A stretch of 35,546 bases of DNA, taken from positions 1 to 35,546 of IMG/VR virus record IMGVR_UViG_3300025669_000119. One strand, given 5' to 3'. Positions 1-9,306 of the stretch are shown one piece after another. This stretch comes from a virus. The translations under genes were made by a program, and so were the position numbers. Position 1 is the stretch's first letter; every line of letters starts with the position of its first letter. The notes below the pieces were generated by a model, which worked only from the letters and a program-made list of their open reading frames with translations, ran no database searches and was not told the origin of the DNA.

Positions 1-161
1 CCGTACCTGCGCCAGCCCCGCCTGAGTATGCCCCAGATCCAGAAGCTCCTCCAGCTCCACCACCACCAGCTGCTACACCACCACTACCAGTACCACCAGT
101 ACTGCCACTTGCGCCTGCTCCACCTGTTATATCGACAGACCCCGTGTTTGCAATTAAAGTG
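1..161. repeat. Terminal direct repeat, left copy
   Basis: Bases 1-161 are repeated at 35386-35546. The only difference is A at 35 versus G at 35420. The repeat lies inside the glycine-rich tail gene and keeps its frame, so the simplest reading is overlap of the two ends of a circular or circularly permuted assembly. Confidence 0.9.
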
Positions 162-2086
162 TTGTATAAAATAACAACCATACCACCGCCTCCACCACCT
201 CCAGATCCACCACCACCACCACCACTTGCGTCTGGTATAGCATTTCCTCCATTAGTTCCTGCGACACCAGCACCTCCATATGCGTCAATTGTTCCACTAA
301 AGTTTAGCGAGCCTCCTACCTCTACATATAACGCAATACCACCATCCCCGCCAGCTCCTCCGTCTCCTCCAGCTCCAAAAGTTCCACCACCAGAACCCCC
401 AGCCTCACCACCTCCTCCACCCCCTCCACCAGCTCCAGGGACAAGCATGATGGATTTCGTGACTTGGTTTATATAAACATTCCTTGAAGAATATTGACTA
501 CTAGCAGCACCACCAGCTCCACCGACACCACTACCCGACCCTTTCACTCCCAGGCTACCGTTGTGAGTGTCGCCATCTAGGAAGTACCCATCAGCTTGTC
601 CTCCATCCGTTCCATCAGTCCCGTCCGCTTGAGGCGCACTAACTCCACCCACTCCAGCAGCACCACCACTACCACCTCCTCCAATACCATCAATTGTTCC
701 AGCGACAATAAAATCATTTAAACATTTAAACACTACCTTAGTTCCGCTTGCAGCTACGTTTGTAAAGTCAACAGTTTCACCCGCTTTAATATCAACGTAA
801 CTATAATTTTTTACAACCACAGCAGCCGACCCTAAGTCAATTGTCGTTCCTCCCATCAAAATACCATCAGACCCATCTCCGCCGAACTGTCTTTGCATGA
901 TAGAAGGGTTTACCTCCCCGTCAGCTTCTAACAAGATTACTTTTCCTGAATCTTGCGTCCTATCAATAGCCGCGATAGTTGCTACACCGTTTCCAGCGTC
1001 AGCATCCAGCCAATCCGAAGCACCTGCTCCTGAAATATCTGTTCCAACCGTACCTGTTGAAGTCTCTAGTACAGAAACCTCACTTGTTGAAGTTGTATCT
1101 GCTGAAGTGATAATAAAGTGATCTGTGCTCCACGCTACAGTCTCAAGAGTACCTGTTGCAGTGTTTAAAGCTGTTTGGATCAAGGTAGCTACATCCGCCA
1201 TCGAAGTAACAGTACTGAAATCAATCGCATCTACATTTACCGCCGTCCCGTCTACCGTTATCCTAAATGATCCATCTGCTACTACGATCCAGTTGTTCCA
1301 TAAAGCCTCAGCGCCAGTGTCACCTGTTAAGAAAGCAGGTGTGTAAATTATATGTTCTGTTATCCCTGTATGTTTAGAATCTGCTATCACCGTCAAAGTC
1401 TCGTTACCCGCTCCACTTGGAGTAAGCGTAACATTAGTTCCTGCTACCAATTTGCCGTCTAAATATCCTGCCGTGGTATCGACCGCACTTATAAGCGATA
1501 GATTACCTGCTACCGAATCCGATATATTAGCAAGAGTTATTCCGTCGTCTGAATACTGTGCCTTACCTGTTGTTTCGTTTCTTCTAAGAAATCTTTGTGT
1601 ACCTGCCACGTTCTCAACATCGATGTCGAAGTCAGTAGCAGTAGCGTCTCCACCTACAAAAGCATTCCCACCTGTTGCAACGTCCCCCTGTAAAGTTGAG
1701 ACTATAAGCGCTTGAATAACCGCTGTGATATTACAATAGATAGGTGAATCTTGTTCGTGTGAAGCTGCGAAGCTCGTATCTCCTACTGTATAATCTAATC
1801 CAGCAGGATCAATACCTCTTATACATCCTGTAGCTGATAATCCAGAAGCTCCATCTGCTCCATTCGGACAATAAACTGTTTCAACAAACGAATCCGAGTT
1901 CCTTATACCCATTAGGAAAGGAGCTGTTATCACTGCACCCGTCTCATCCAAAGGAGCGGAAGTGAAAGAGATCGTTGTAGCTGTTGAGTTGATAGGTGCA
2001 GACAACCTTGGATTAGGTGCTGCTGGTATACTCCATTGAAAGTATTGGAGCTCTGTTAGCTTAGGAAGCTGTGTTGCGTCGGCCAT
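1..2086 (-). CDS. Glycine-rich tail/fibre protein, 5' part (gene crosses the window ends)
   Basis: The ATG at 2084-2086 opens a frame that stays open to position 1. If the 161-bp terminal repeat is collapsed, it continues in the same frame to a TAA at 35285-35287, giving 729 codons (728 aa). The first ~450 residues are mixed sequence beginning MADATQLPKLTELQYF, like a virion-attached fibre stem. The next ~250 residues are Gly/Ala/Ser-rich (GGAGGAGG-type), broken by short segments such as NVYINQVTKSIMLV. Such glycine-rich regions occur in phage fibre tips and polyglycine-type adhesins. It lies directly after the nozzle-like gene, so an adhesin or tail-fibre role is inferred. The proline-rich + strand frame here is only its shadow. 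The family is not identified. Confidence 0.8.
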   Translation of the reverse strand, partial: MADATQLPKLTELQYFQWSIPAAPNPRLSAPINSTATTISFTSAPLDETGAVITAPFLMGIRNSDSFVETVYCPNGADGASGLSATGCIRGIDPAGLDYTVGDTSFAASHEQDSPIYCNITAVIQALIVSTLQGDVATGGNAFVGGDATATDFDIDVENVAGTQRFLRRNETTGKAQYSDDGITLANISDSVAGNLSLISAVDTTAGYLDGKLVAGTNVTLTPSGAGNETLTVIADSKHTGITEHIIYTPAFLTGDTGAEALWNNWIVVADGSFRITVDGTAVNVDAIDFSTVTSMADVATLIQTALNTATGTLETVAWSTDHFIITSADTTSTSEVSVLETSTGTVGTDISGAGASDWLDADAGNGVATIAAIDRTQDSGKVILLEADGEVNPSIMQRQFGGDGSDGILMGGTTIDLGSAAVVVKNYSYVDIKAGETVDFTNVAASGTKVVFKCLNDFIVAGTIDGIGGGGSGGAAGVGGVSAPQADGTDGTDGGQADGYFLDGDTHNGSLGVKGSGSGVGGAGGAASSQYSSRNVYINQVTKSIMLVPGAGGGGGGGGEAGGSGGGTFGAGGDGGAGGDGGIALYVEVGGSLNFSGTIDAYGGAGVAGTNGGNAIPDASGGGGGGSGGGGGGGMVVILYNTLIANTGSVDITGGAGASGSTGGTGSGGVAAGGGGAGGASGSGAYSGGAGAGT

Positions 2087-2105
2087 AGTTTTATTAAGTT
2101 AATAA

Positions 2106-3704
2106 TTATGATATTTTTGTCATCTTGCGTCTACGAATAGCGACTTTTTCTTTCGCCTGTAGACTTAACCAGTTGATTATATGAGGGCTAGTATCAGAAC
2201 AAGTAATATGTATCGATACTCTCATGTAATTTCTTATTGTTGGGCGACATCCGTCGAAACTCTCGATCAAATTCCCATAATCTAGATCGCCTCCCCATGC
2301 GCTGCCTCCCCATTTCGCAGTACCCCAACCGTCACTTCCATTCAAGTTATACTGTGAAGTCCATGAGAACTTAACTTTATCGGTGATAGGTCGGCCTGTT
2401 GTGTCATAAATATCGTATTTAACCTTGATTGTAGAGCTTTGAGAGAGAAAACCTTGTACATAGCACCCTAAGAGCGTTTTGCGCGTCTCAAGCGATCCCA
2501 TGTTTAACTCTTGGTAGTAATCAGTCCCTATGTCTAGTCCGTCGTCGTCGTAGCCTGTAAACATCTTGTAGAGTACAGATTTGACTGCTGATCCTGCGTA
2601 GATGTTGTGGCTGTCTTCAAAGAACCTTGATACGTTCAATCCTGTGAATCTACTGATAGGTTTCTCTGAAGTGTTCATGTTCATCGCTATAACCAGATTG
2701 TTTGTGCTCGAGTTCTGAGCGCAAGCAAAGTAGATATAACCTCTTTTAGCGTCGTATATAAGTGAACCGTTTGAAGCGTCAATGTCGTTAAAGTAATCGT
2801 CCCCTAGTAGTACTGGCGTAAGTGTCTCCTGGTCGCTGAAAGGGATATTGTCTTGCCCTACACTTGTCAGTTGCCAGAAACCTTTCTCATTAGCGTAGAT
2901 TAGTCCTACTGGAGTTGTGATTGCCCCTCTTTCACCTCCCATATCTTGTCTATACATAATCGCTGAATCGTCTTTGTAATAAACTCCTCCTACGTTCTCT
3001 GGTACAATTTGGAAAGCCCATTTGCCGTCCTCTGCGAATACAACAAGTGATTGTCCTAGGGAAGCGATTGAAGTTATCTTGCCTCCGTTTCTGTAGTAGA
3101 CACTCCCTGCATCAGTCATGAGCGTACCTTCTGTCCAGTTCGCACCAATCGAGAAAGGTGGGTCCGTGCCATCGTCAGGAGCAGAATAAGTCACCGCTGT
3201 TTCATCTGTAGATAAATCGCCTAAGAGCATCCTTGCACCGAAGATCGCTATCACGTTAGCCAAAGGAGCTACTGCTGATAGATCTGTTATGGTCAAGGTA
3301 TTGCTGATTCTCCATAGTCCGTCTGTCTTGTTAGTCACGAAGAAATAATCACCGTACTTTACCCCCTCAAAACTCGTACCTGTGAAATCACTCTTGATCG
3401 TTGTCACTAAACCCGTAGTCGTGTCGTAACCGGCTACTGTCGTGCCGTATGCGAATATGTAATAAGTATCGCTGAACTTCTCGCACATAGTAATCGCGTC
3501 GTTCCCTATAGAAGTGAAGAGCGTAGCGATCCCTTTCCGTTTCTCAAGTTGTCCTGTACCTGTAATAATATAGTTTTGGATATTTTGTGCATAATCCACA
3601 TTCAACAACTGAGGCAGGTTCCTCTGATCCATACCTTTAGGAGACATCATAGTAGTCGCTCCGATCATGTTAGCACCTGATTTTGTTGTGATAGGCTGAT
3701 ACAT
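2106..3704 (-). CDS. Tail nozzle-like (P22 gp10 / T7 gp12-type) beta-propeller structural protein
   Basis: 532 aa, all-beta in character, with repeated blocks of about 45 residues that resemble propeller blades (for example DTYYIFAYGTTVAGYD, YGDYFFVTNKTDGLWRI, AKRGYIYFACAQ). The N-terminus (NLPQLLNVDYAQNIQN) resembles podovirus packaged-DNA stabilisation or nozzle proteins, and the C-terminus is basic (RRRKMTK). Its start overlaps the stop of the adaptor gene (TAATG), so the two are probably translationally coupled. The position after an adaptor and before the fibres fits the tail tube/nozzle of a short-tailed phage. Fold and role are inferred from motifs and order, not from a close match. 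Confidence 0.55.
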   Translation of the reverse strand: MYQPITTKSGANMIGATTMMSPKGMDQRNLPQLLNVDYAQNIQNYIITGTGQLEKRKGIATLFTSIGNDAITMCEKFSDTYYIFAYGTTVAGYDTTTGLVTTIKSDFTGTSFEGVKYGDYFFVTNKTDGLWRISNTLTITDLSAVAPLANVIAIFGARMLLGDLSTDETAVTYSAPDDGTDPPFSIGANWTEGTLMTDAGSVYYRNGGKITSIASLGQSLVVFAEDGKWAFQIVPENVGGVYYKDDSAIMYRQDMGGERGAITTPVGLIYANEKGFWQLTSVGQDNIPFSDQETLTPVLLGDDYFNDIDASNGSLIYDAKRGYIYFACAQNSSTNNLVIAMNMNTSEKPISRFTGLNVSRFFEDSHNIYAGSAVKSVLYKMFTGYDDDGLDIGTDYYQELNMGSLETRKTLLGCYVQGFLSQSSTIKVKYDIYDTTGRPITDKVKFSWTSQYNLNGSDGWGTAKWGGSAWGGDLDYGNLIESFDGCRPTIRNYMRVSIHITCSDTSPHIINWLSLQAKEKVAIRRRKMTKIS

Positions 3705-4315
3705 TAGAAAGATGTTGCGTTATTTGATAATGGGAAATACTGCACTTCTTTACGGATCATATCCATGAGTTCGTTCAAAGACCGCACGAATCTAGCGTCA
3801 CTAAAGCTCTCCCCTGAAGGATCTTCATCCCAAACAAAGTATCTAGTCTTCAAAGCGTTCAAGACATATAAATTATATTCGTCTGGTATAACAAAGGAAT
3901 CTGATAAAGCTGTGATAGCTGAAATCGAAGGTATGTATCTCAAAGTATATACTGTTGAACTCTCTATACCTGTAAATACTACGTTTGTTCCTGTGATATA
4001 AAACCCTTTATCGGTTGAACCGAAACTTGTACCTGTTAATCTTACGTCTGTTTGCTCGCCTGCCGAGTTTATTTCAAAGAATCCCGTGCCATAAGGTACA
4101 ATATCCCTGAAATCAGCAGGTAAAGCTTGTGTAGAAGGGCTATTTGACGCTGTGTAGCTCGAAGTAGTGATCCATCTTTCAACGTCTTGTTGGCTTAACG
4201 CTCTGTAAGCATATTTATTGAGGTAATCGCACCACTTTAGATAAGTAGCAGTAGGTACATCTGTAATATCCTTGAGGTCATAACCTAGTTCTGTTTGTGC
4301 TTCTGAAGCTAACAT
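3704..4315 (-). CDS. Head-tail adaptor (T7 gp11 / P22 gp4-like)
   Basis: 203 aa. The helical N-terminus (SEAQTELGYDLKD...YLKWCDYLNKYAYRAL) is the usual opening of podovirus adaptor proteins, which bind under the portal. A beta domain follows (residues ~85-135, DVRLTGTSFG...YTLRYIPSI), then a helical C-terminus (YNLYVLNALKTRYFVWDED). It is coupled to the nozzle-like gene by a TAATG overlap and lies 1 bp after the LamG gene. The fold type is a family-level inference. Confidence 0.55.
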   Translation of the reverse strand: MLASEAQTELGYDLKDITDVPTATYLKWCDYLNKYAYRALSQQDVERWITTSSYTASNSPSTQALPADFRDIVPYGTGFFEINSAGEQTDVRLTGTSFGSTDKGFYITGTNVVFTGIESSTVYTLRYIPSISAITALSDSFVIPDEYNLYVLNALKTRYFVWDEDPSGESFSDARFVRSLNELMDMIRKEVQYFPLSNNATSF

Positions 4316-4316
4316 A

Positions 4317-5678
4317 TTATTTTACGGTTAAATTCTTAGTGATTGAAAACTTAGTACTAATCCCGCCGTAAGCTATTTTATCTCCAGCCTTCAGATCAAA
4401 TACTAAATAATCAGATGACGTTAGGGTCGTGTCGGTAGCTGTTCCCTCCTCTATATAATCATTCCCATTCCCTGTCCCTCTAGTGTTAAGAGTAATCAAT
4501 CCCGCTGGCGATCTAGTAGCTTTAATACCAATCCAGCTCCCAGCAGATTTAGCTCCTGAAGTTATCATTGAGGCTTGAGGTGCTCCGTTGATTGATTCGA
4601 TTATCTTAATTGTCTCGTCAGTATCAAATACAGTAGCGTATGCGTCTTGTCCTACTGCTACAGTACTACCAACAGTATCGGCACACCACAAGACCTCTAA
4701 TAGAGTTCCAGCGTTTTGTTTGTACATCCACCATTCATAAGTACCATAAGCTCCTTCTTGAGCTTGATAGCCTAGTTCTTGTACTGGTGCGTAGAATTGA
4801 CCATCAGTCACACATTCGATTACTTTAGCTGATTGCCCGTCTACCGTTTCGTCGTTGATAGTGAATGATCCTGAGTTGACCTTGAAAGACGTGTCTCCGA
4901 TTAAGTCTGTAGTGATCGTGCCAGTTGCAGGCGGTCCGTACCCTCCGTGGAACTGAACAACTCCTTTGTTATAAAGAGCTGCAATTTCAGCATCTAGAAG
5001 TGATCTTCCGTAGATTAAACACTGGTGCGAGTAACCGTTAAATGCTTCTGAAGTTGATTTGTCCATAGCGAACCTGACAGGGCCATCTGCCCCCTCATCA
5101 ATATCTGTTTCAGGGTTTGCATTATTAGGCAGTACTCCGTTTACCCACATTGTTAGTCTTCCGTAAGTTTCCCCTCCAACCACAGGTTTATAATTCAAGA
5201 CTATGTTGTACCACTGGTTTAGAACAGGAACGATCCCTGTATAGTAAACCACCCCGCCTAAATTAGATGCGATTTCGTTTCCTATCGCACCACCAGCCTC
5301 ATATAAGGAGATCCAAGACTGTCCTGTACCTGCTCCGTCCTCTTGTCCAACAATAGTCTGTACTGTTTCAGTTACATAAGGTTTTACCCAGATAGAAACA
5401 GCCATGCCTTTATTTTGAGCGTTGGCCGTGATAGTAGCTAGGTCTGTTCCTGGGCTTCTTACTCTTGCGTAATTATTCCCATTAAATCGGGTAGAAACCC
5501 CAATACTGTCATCTACTACTTGCGCGTAAAAACGTATATCAGCATCACCACCATCACCAATTAGATCCTCAATTGATCCGCCTGTAGAGTCAAACTCATA
5601 CCAAGCCATCAAGTTTACATCTGTTGTGTCGAAGTAAGTCTCCAACCTATTCTTTGATACTGTTTTTGTGTTAGCCAT
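4317..5678 (-). CDS. LamG/concanavalin-like tail fibre protein
   Basis: 453 aa. Residues ~20-245 form a LamG-type jelly roll: VNLMAWYEFDSTGGSIEDLIG, the strand MAVSIWVKPYV, WYNIVLNYKP, MWVNGVL and the closing YGRSLLDAEIAALYNKG. These domains usually bind sugars. Residues ~255-450 form a second all-beta region (YEWWMYKQNAGTLLEV) of unknown family. It starts next to the stop of the neighbouring two-LamG gene, with which it is probably co-translated. A role in host-surface binding or as virion decoration is inferred. Confidence 0.65.
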   Translation of the reverse strand: MANTKTVSKNRLETYFDTTDVNLMAWYEFDSTGGSIEDLIGDGGDADIRFYAQVVDDSIGVSTRFNGNNYARVRSPGTDLATITANAQNKGMAVSIWVKPYVTETVQTIVGQEDGAGTGQSWISLYEAGGAIGNEIASNLGGVVYYTGIVPVLNQWYNIVLNYKPVVGGETYGRLTMWVNGVLPNNANPETDIDEGADGPVRFAMDKSTSEAFNGYSHQCLIYGRSLLDAEIAALYNKGVVQFHGGYGPPATGTITTDLIGDTSFKVNSGSFTINDETVDGQSAKVIECVTDGQFYAPVQELGYQAQEGAYGTYEWWMYKQNAGTLLEVLWCADTVGSTVAVGQDAYATVFDTDETIKIIESINGAPQASMITSGAKSAGSWIGIKATRSPAGLITLNTRGTGNGNDYIEEGTATDTTLTSSDYLVFDLKAGDKIAYGGISTKFSITKNLTVK

Positions 5679-7013
5679 TTAGAGGTTGTTTAATTGATTC
5701 TGTTCTCTGGTATAAAGATCCGCAACCTGCATCTTAGTTAGCTCACGATCATAAATCTTTAAATGCGCCATACCTCCGTCCATAAATCCTGTCGAGAAAC
5801 TTCCCAAGACTATACCTTGGCCCGTGTTTTCCATCGCTGTATACGAACCAAATAAGCTGTCATTAGTGTCCCCTTGCTGCCCGTTGATGTAGAAAGCCAT
5901 CCCATCACTTACTGCCGTTCCGTCATAAGTCCCTACAACATGGATTGGTTGTTTCTTGAGATCATTTACGTCGAAAGACGGGTTTGTTCTACCTATATAC
6001 CCTCCCGTGCTTTGGTCGAAACAGTTGAAGTAAACTATCCCATTAGGTGCTCCGATCTGGTATTCAGAGTTACCACCACCAACTCTCTTATACACTGCTC
6101 TCGCTGTCGCTAGATCGTCAGGCCATATCCAGAACGAAAGACTGAAAGGACTGTCAGTTGTGCCGTCACCAAAAGTATTTTCAGGTGAGCTTGCAATAGT
6201 CATAAGGTCATTCGTGCCGTCCCAATCATAGCCTGGTCTAAAAGTGTTCTTTGCAGGGGCGGTTGCTCCCGCAGTCCATACCGCATGATTTGCGTTACCT
6301 GAAATATCAAGAGTCCTAGTATTCCCTGGATCATCTTGAGCGTTTAGCATCGGAAGGTCTACGGTAATTCTGTTCCTGTAATCAAAAACCTCGTTATTTG
6401 TGTAGTCTTCAGCCTCCTTGTTTGAAAGCTTACGGTCAAACATTCTTACTTCAAGAACCTCTCCGTAAAAACAACCACCACCACCAAGTGTTCCACCAAC
6501 CGCCATATCATCTAGAGCTGAGAAAGCCCACGCACTCACATCATTATTCAATATCCGTGTTCCGTTGAGCCATATATCGGTGTCGAAACTTCGACTTGAA
6601 ATAAAAAAGCCGTTTACCTCATTAGTCTTCCAATGGGGCGAGTAGGTAGCGTAAGCAATGTCGGCTACTATAATCCCGTCTATTACAATTCTCAATGCGT
6701 TGTTTAGAGAGTTCTGAAGCTTCAAAACTGAAAAACCATTAGAGGTGTGCATGAACCTTCTAAGCACATTCTCGTCTGGGTCAAAATAAGGGATGTACTT
6801 CATGAAGAAGCTCCACCTGTCAGGAAGTTGGGGGCTTGTTACGTTGTATTCAAGCCATTCGCTCGTACCGTTTAAATTAACACGTCTGCCAAAGGTAGGA
6901 CTACCGAAAACAACACCGTTGTTAGCCTCGACAGTAGCCCTGCTGTCAAAGTTCTCAGCAAAGAAACAGCCTCTTTGGCGTTCTGCTGGTTCTGAATTTC
7001 TTATTAAAGACAT
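5679..7013 (-). CDS. Two-domain LamG tail/decoration protein
   Basis: 444 aa with two LamG-like domains. Domain 1 covers about residues 15-210 (WSFFMKYIPYF, DIWLNGTRIL, VLEVRMFDRKLSNKEAEDY). Domain 2 covers about 225-440 (DISGNANHAVWTAG, FSLSFWIWPDD, VVGTYDGTA, FYINGQQGD, LKIYDRELTKMQVADLY). The phrases D-LSGNGNHA and YDREL-x-EE-LY are hallmark LamG features of phage and marine proteins. Its stop is immediately followed by the ATG of the next LamG gene. Probably receptor-binding or capsid/tail decoration. Confidence 0.7.
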   Translation of the reverse strand: MSLIRNSEPAERQRGCFFAENFDSRATVEANNGVVFGSPTFGRRVNLNGTSEWLEYNVTSPQLPDRWSFFMKYIPYFDPDENVLRRFMHTSNGFSVLKLQNSLNNALRIVIDGIIVADIAYATYSPHWKTNEVNGFFISSRSFDTDIWLNGTRILNNDVSAWAFSALDDMAVGGTLGGGGCFYGEVLEVRMFDRKLSNKEAEDYTNNEVFDYRNRITVDLPMLNAQDDPGNTRTLDISGNANHAVWTAGATAPAKNTFRPGYDWDGTNDLMTIASSPENTFGDGTTDSPFSLSFWIWPDDLATARAVYKRVGGGNSEYQIGAPNGIVYFNCFDQSTGGYIGRTNPSFDVNDLKKQPIHVVGTYDGTAVSDGMAFYINGQQGDTNDSLFGSYTAMENTGQGIVLGSFSTGFMDGGMAHLKIYDRELTKMQVADLYTREQNQLNNL

Positions 7014-7022
7014 AAATTAAGA

Positions 7023-7208
7023 TTAAGTTGTTTCTCGTCCGTCCCACCACTTCTGCATCTCTTCTAGGCATTCTTCACGACTGACTGGGAGTTGCAATAT
7101 TTGTTCCCAGCCTAGCGTGTCCCATTGTGTAGAGAACTCTTCAAAGGTCTTATATCCAGCCATTACCTCGAGGGCGTGTTCCATAGCCATTTCTTTTGTG
7201 ATTTCCAT
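7023..7208 (-). CDS. Small acidic hypothetical protein
   Basis: 61 aa, acidic and helical, Trp- and Glu-rich (EECLEEMQKWWDGRETT). It lies 9 bp before the first LamG gene and 10 bp after the upstream structural gene, in the same operon. A chaperone or assembly role for the neighbouring fibre proteins would fit, but nothing in the sequence shows it. Confidence 0.6.
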   Translation of the reverse strand: MEITKEMAMEHALEVMAGYKTFEEFSTQWDTLGWEQILQLPVSREECLEEMQKWWDGRETT

Positions 7209-7218
7209 TAGTTTTAGA

Positions 7219-8016
7219 TTAAAGTTGTGTAAGTCTTAAGCATCCGTAGTTATTAGTAATGTCGTCTGTGTTATCGGACTCCATCACAAGGTAAACCCTG
7301 TCGCCTGCGGACAAAGTTAGAATTGCTTGACCTCCGAACGCACCTACGTCGGACCCAGTAAATTCTCTCTGAACTCGTCCAGGAGCATCAGTTGTTGCAT
7401 TCACAACTGGCGTGAAAAGAACTGTTGCGGAAGTACCACCTGCTTTCGTAGAGGACATGTTCCAGTCAAAAGCGAACACTACACTTGTGCCTGCTGTATA
7501 TTGTAGATAACTGGCTTCTTCCCAATCGGAAGCACCATCATCCGCAGCCCAAGCAGCAGTAATAGAGAAATTGTCATTATCAATTTTCGTAACTGTTTGA
7601 ATCCCGTTATAACTTGTTGTTCCTCTGATGGTGATATAGTCACCAGTTACAAGTCCGTGAGTACCACTTGCCACATTTGTTTTACCTGTACCGTCTGAAT
7701 AAGCCGTGATTGCTGCTGTTTTACCAGCGGCGAATGTAAATCCATTCAATGCACCAGTAGTCATATATCGTACCGCGTTTTTCTCATCAACTGTCTCAAG
7801 CGTAGTAGCTGTTGCGTTTACATTCAAGTACATCTCTCCATATTGAGATACGCTAGATCCAGCAATCTGCACTGCGTGTTCTATCCCCGCACCATCTTGA
7901 AAGTAGGGTAGATTGTCCGACTTCGCATAAAGTTTAGCAATACTAGGTGTTGTGGCTGGAGTTGTGATTTCCGCCAGTGGCACAAAGCTTACTACACCGT
8001 GTTTTGTATCTGCCAT
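7219..8016 (-). CDS. Virion structural protein, tail-associated
   Basis: 265 aa from the ATG at 8016 (MADTKHGVVSFVPLAEI). A longer frame runs to 8076 but would overlap the upstream gene by 41 bp from a weak start. The chosen start lies 19 bp after that gene's stop and resembles other starts in the operon. The middle segment (YSDGTGKTNVASGTHGLVTGDYITIRGT) is the common phage-structural repeat type that describes a transition-to-true-value beta motif, and the C-terminus is a beta sandwich (LSAGDRVYLVMESD) like small decoration or fibre domains. Exact role unknown. Confidence 0.6.
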   Translation of the reverse strand: MADTKHGVVSFVPLAEITTPATTPSIAKLYAKSDNLPYFQDGAGIEHAVQIAGSSVSQYGEMYLNVNATATTLETVDEKNAVRYMTTGALNGFTFAAGKTAAITAYSDGTGKTNVASGTHGLVTGDYITIRGTTSYNGIQTVTKIDNDNFSITAAWAADDGASDWEEASYLQYTAGTSVVFAFDWNMSSTKAGGTSATVLFTPVVNATTDAPGRVQREFTGSDVGAFGGQAILTLSAGDRVYLVMESDNTDDITNNYGCLRLTQL

Positions 8017-8035
8017 ATTATTTTTTATTAAAAGA

Positions 8036-9211
8036 TTAGTATTTTTTCTTTGAGTAGATAGTCCAGTCAGCGTCATCAGCGGCTCCTGTAGATGCCACTA
8101 CTTCAATTTTTACATATTTGAATTGACCGAAGAACCCAGCCGAGTCATTAAGCATGTCTGTTGCTGTGTAGCTAGCAAGCCCGTAAGCATCTGTAGTTAC
8201 ATCATAATAGACACATGAGCTTTGAGCTGTCCCGTCGTCTTGGATCGAACCGTAAACTTTTACTGTTACAGTCCCCGAACCACCACTTAAAACGAGTTGA
8301 AGTCCGAGATTAGAGTGTCCGTCCATGTCAACATAGTAGTTGTATGTTCCATCAGCTCCATTCGTGACATCAGCCAAGGTAGCTTCAAGGTGATGAGTTG
8401 AGATTGGATCTGTTTCACCGGTTCTAAGGTTTTGGTTTGTGTAAGAGTAACCAGCGACGATCATCTCTCCGTAAATAGTGAATACGGCTTTAACTCTATC
8501 TAAAGCGCCAACTGCTGCCCTTTGAGCTGCAACTGCTAGTCCGCCGATACCTACTGGGTTTCCTGAATCAACTGCGTCGTCTGCTACGTCGCCTTGTATC
8601 TCTACCAGATCATCGTTAGCCAATACCACGGGGATAGAAGCTGCTGAAGCTTTTTGTCCTAGAGTAACAGCAGTACCACCAACTTTCGCGATATTAACGT
8701 CTGAAGCGATTCCTCCTCCACCACCTGATACTGCGATATTAACATTGTATGCAGTCGAAGTTAGAGTCACGCTGTTGTCGTCTTTAACACCGTAAACCAT
8801 ACCTGTTCTGTGATCTACACAGTATTCACCGTTTACAAATCCATCCGTTACAGCAGCAGCTTTAGCAGCTAGCTGAAGTAAGTTGTTGGCTGAATCACGT
8901 TCTACCATCTCAGCAGCTATTTGATCGAACTGTTTAAGCGTTAGAAAGGCCGTTGAAGTAAAAGAGAGTGATGTATCACCGTATGTACCTACAACGTCTC
9001 CTGCGGCTCCTAATATGTTCCTGTTCGCGAGCTTACCTACTACTACTGTTCCTGCAGCTTGTCCTGCGTCTATAGTATAAACTCCTGCGTTGAAATAATA
9101 GAGTTGAACTGTTTCACTTGCGACTGGTGTCAAAGCGTCGCTTCCTACTCCGTCTACAGGCATTCTCCTTTGCTCGGAGATCTCTGTCTGTTGTTTGTTT
9201 CTAAATAACAT
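8036..9211 (-). CDS. Virion structural protein (decoration or fibre type)
   Basis: 391 aa, Ala/Gly/Val/Thr-rich and all-beta in character. An acidic, repeat-like middle (SDVNIAKVGGTAVTLGQ, residues ~170-190) has the form seen in phage fibre shafts. The C-terminal ~130 residues (MDGHSNLGLQLVLSGGSGTV...KYVKIEVVAST) look like a beta-sandwich domain found in phage decoration proteins. A stable hairpin lies just upstream of its start (9247-9283). It lies in the capsid-to-fibre interval; the exact role cannot be told. Confidence 0.6.
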   Translation of the reverse strand: MLFRNKQQTEISEQRRMPVDGVGSDALTPVASETVQLYYFNAGVYTIDAGQAAGTVVVGKLANRNILGAAGDVVGTYGDTSLSFTSTAFLTLKQFDQIAAEMVERDSANNLLQLAAKAAAVTDGFVNGEYCVDHRTGMVYGVKDDNSVTLTSTAYNVNIAVSGGGGGIASDVNIAKVGGTAVTLGQKASAASIPVVLANDDLVEIQGDVADDAVDSGNPVGIGGLAVAAQRAAVGALDRVKAVFTIYGEMIVAGYSYTNQNLRTGETDPISTHHLEATLADVTNGADGTYNYYVDMDGHSNLGLQLVLSGGSGTVTVKVYGSIQDDGTAQSSCVYYDVTTDAYGLASYTATDMLNDSAGFFGQFKYVKIEVVASTGAADDADWTIYSKKKY

Positions 9212-9246
9212 GCGTGTTGAGTTTTAAATTATATTTACTCCATTAT

Positions 9247-9283
9247 GGGAGGGAGAAGCCCGAAGGCTTGCCCCCTTCCCTCC
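9247..9283 (-). promoter_or_regulatory. UUCG-capped hairpin between two structural genes
   Basis: On the - strand the RNA would read AAGCC-UUCG-GGCUU, a classic C(UUCG)G tetraloop, extended by GGAGGGA.../CUCCCUCC with an internal bulge. It lies between the stop at 9307 and the ATG at 9211. No U-run follows, so it is not a standard Rho-independent terminator. RNA processing, mRNA stabilisation of the upstream capsid-region message, or partial termination are possible. Confidence 0.6.
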
Positions 9284-9306
9284 TAAATGAAGTTAAGTCA
9301 GATGAC

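Noticed and set aside
144-476. Proline-rich + strand reading frame
   Set aside because: It is the complement of Gly codons of the - strand tail gene, which runs through the whole stretch in frame.
7219-8076. Longer start for the 265-aa structural protein
   Set aside because: It overlaps the upstream gene by 41 bp and adds a Lys/Asn-rich leader unlike neighbours; the ATG at 8016 fits operon spacing.
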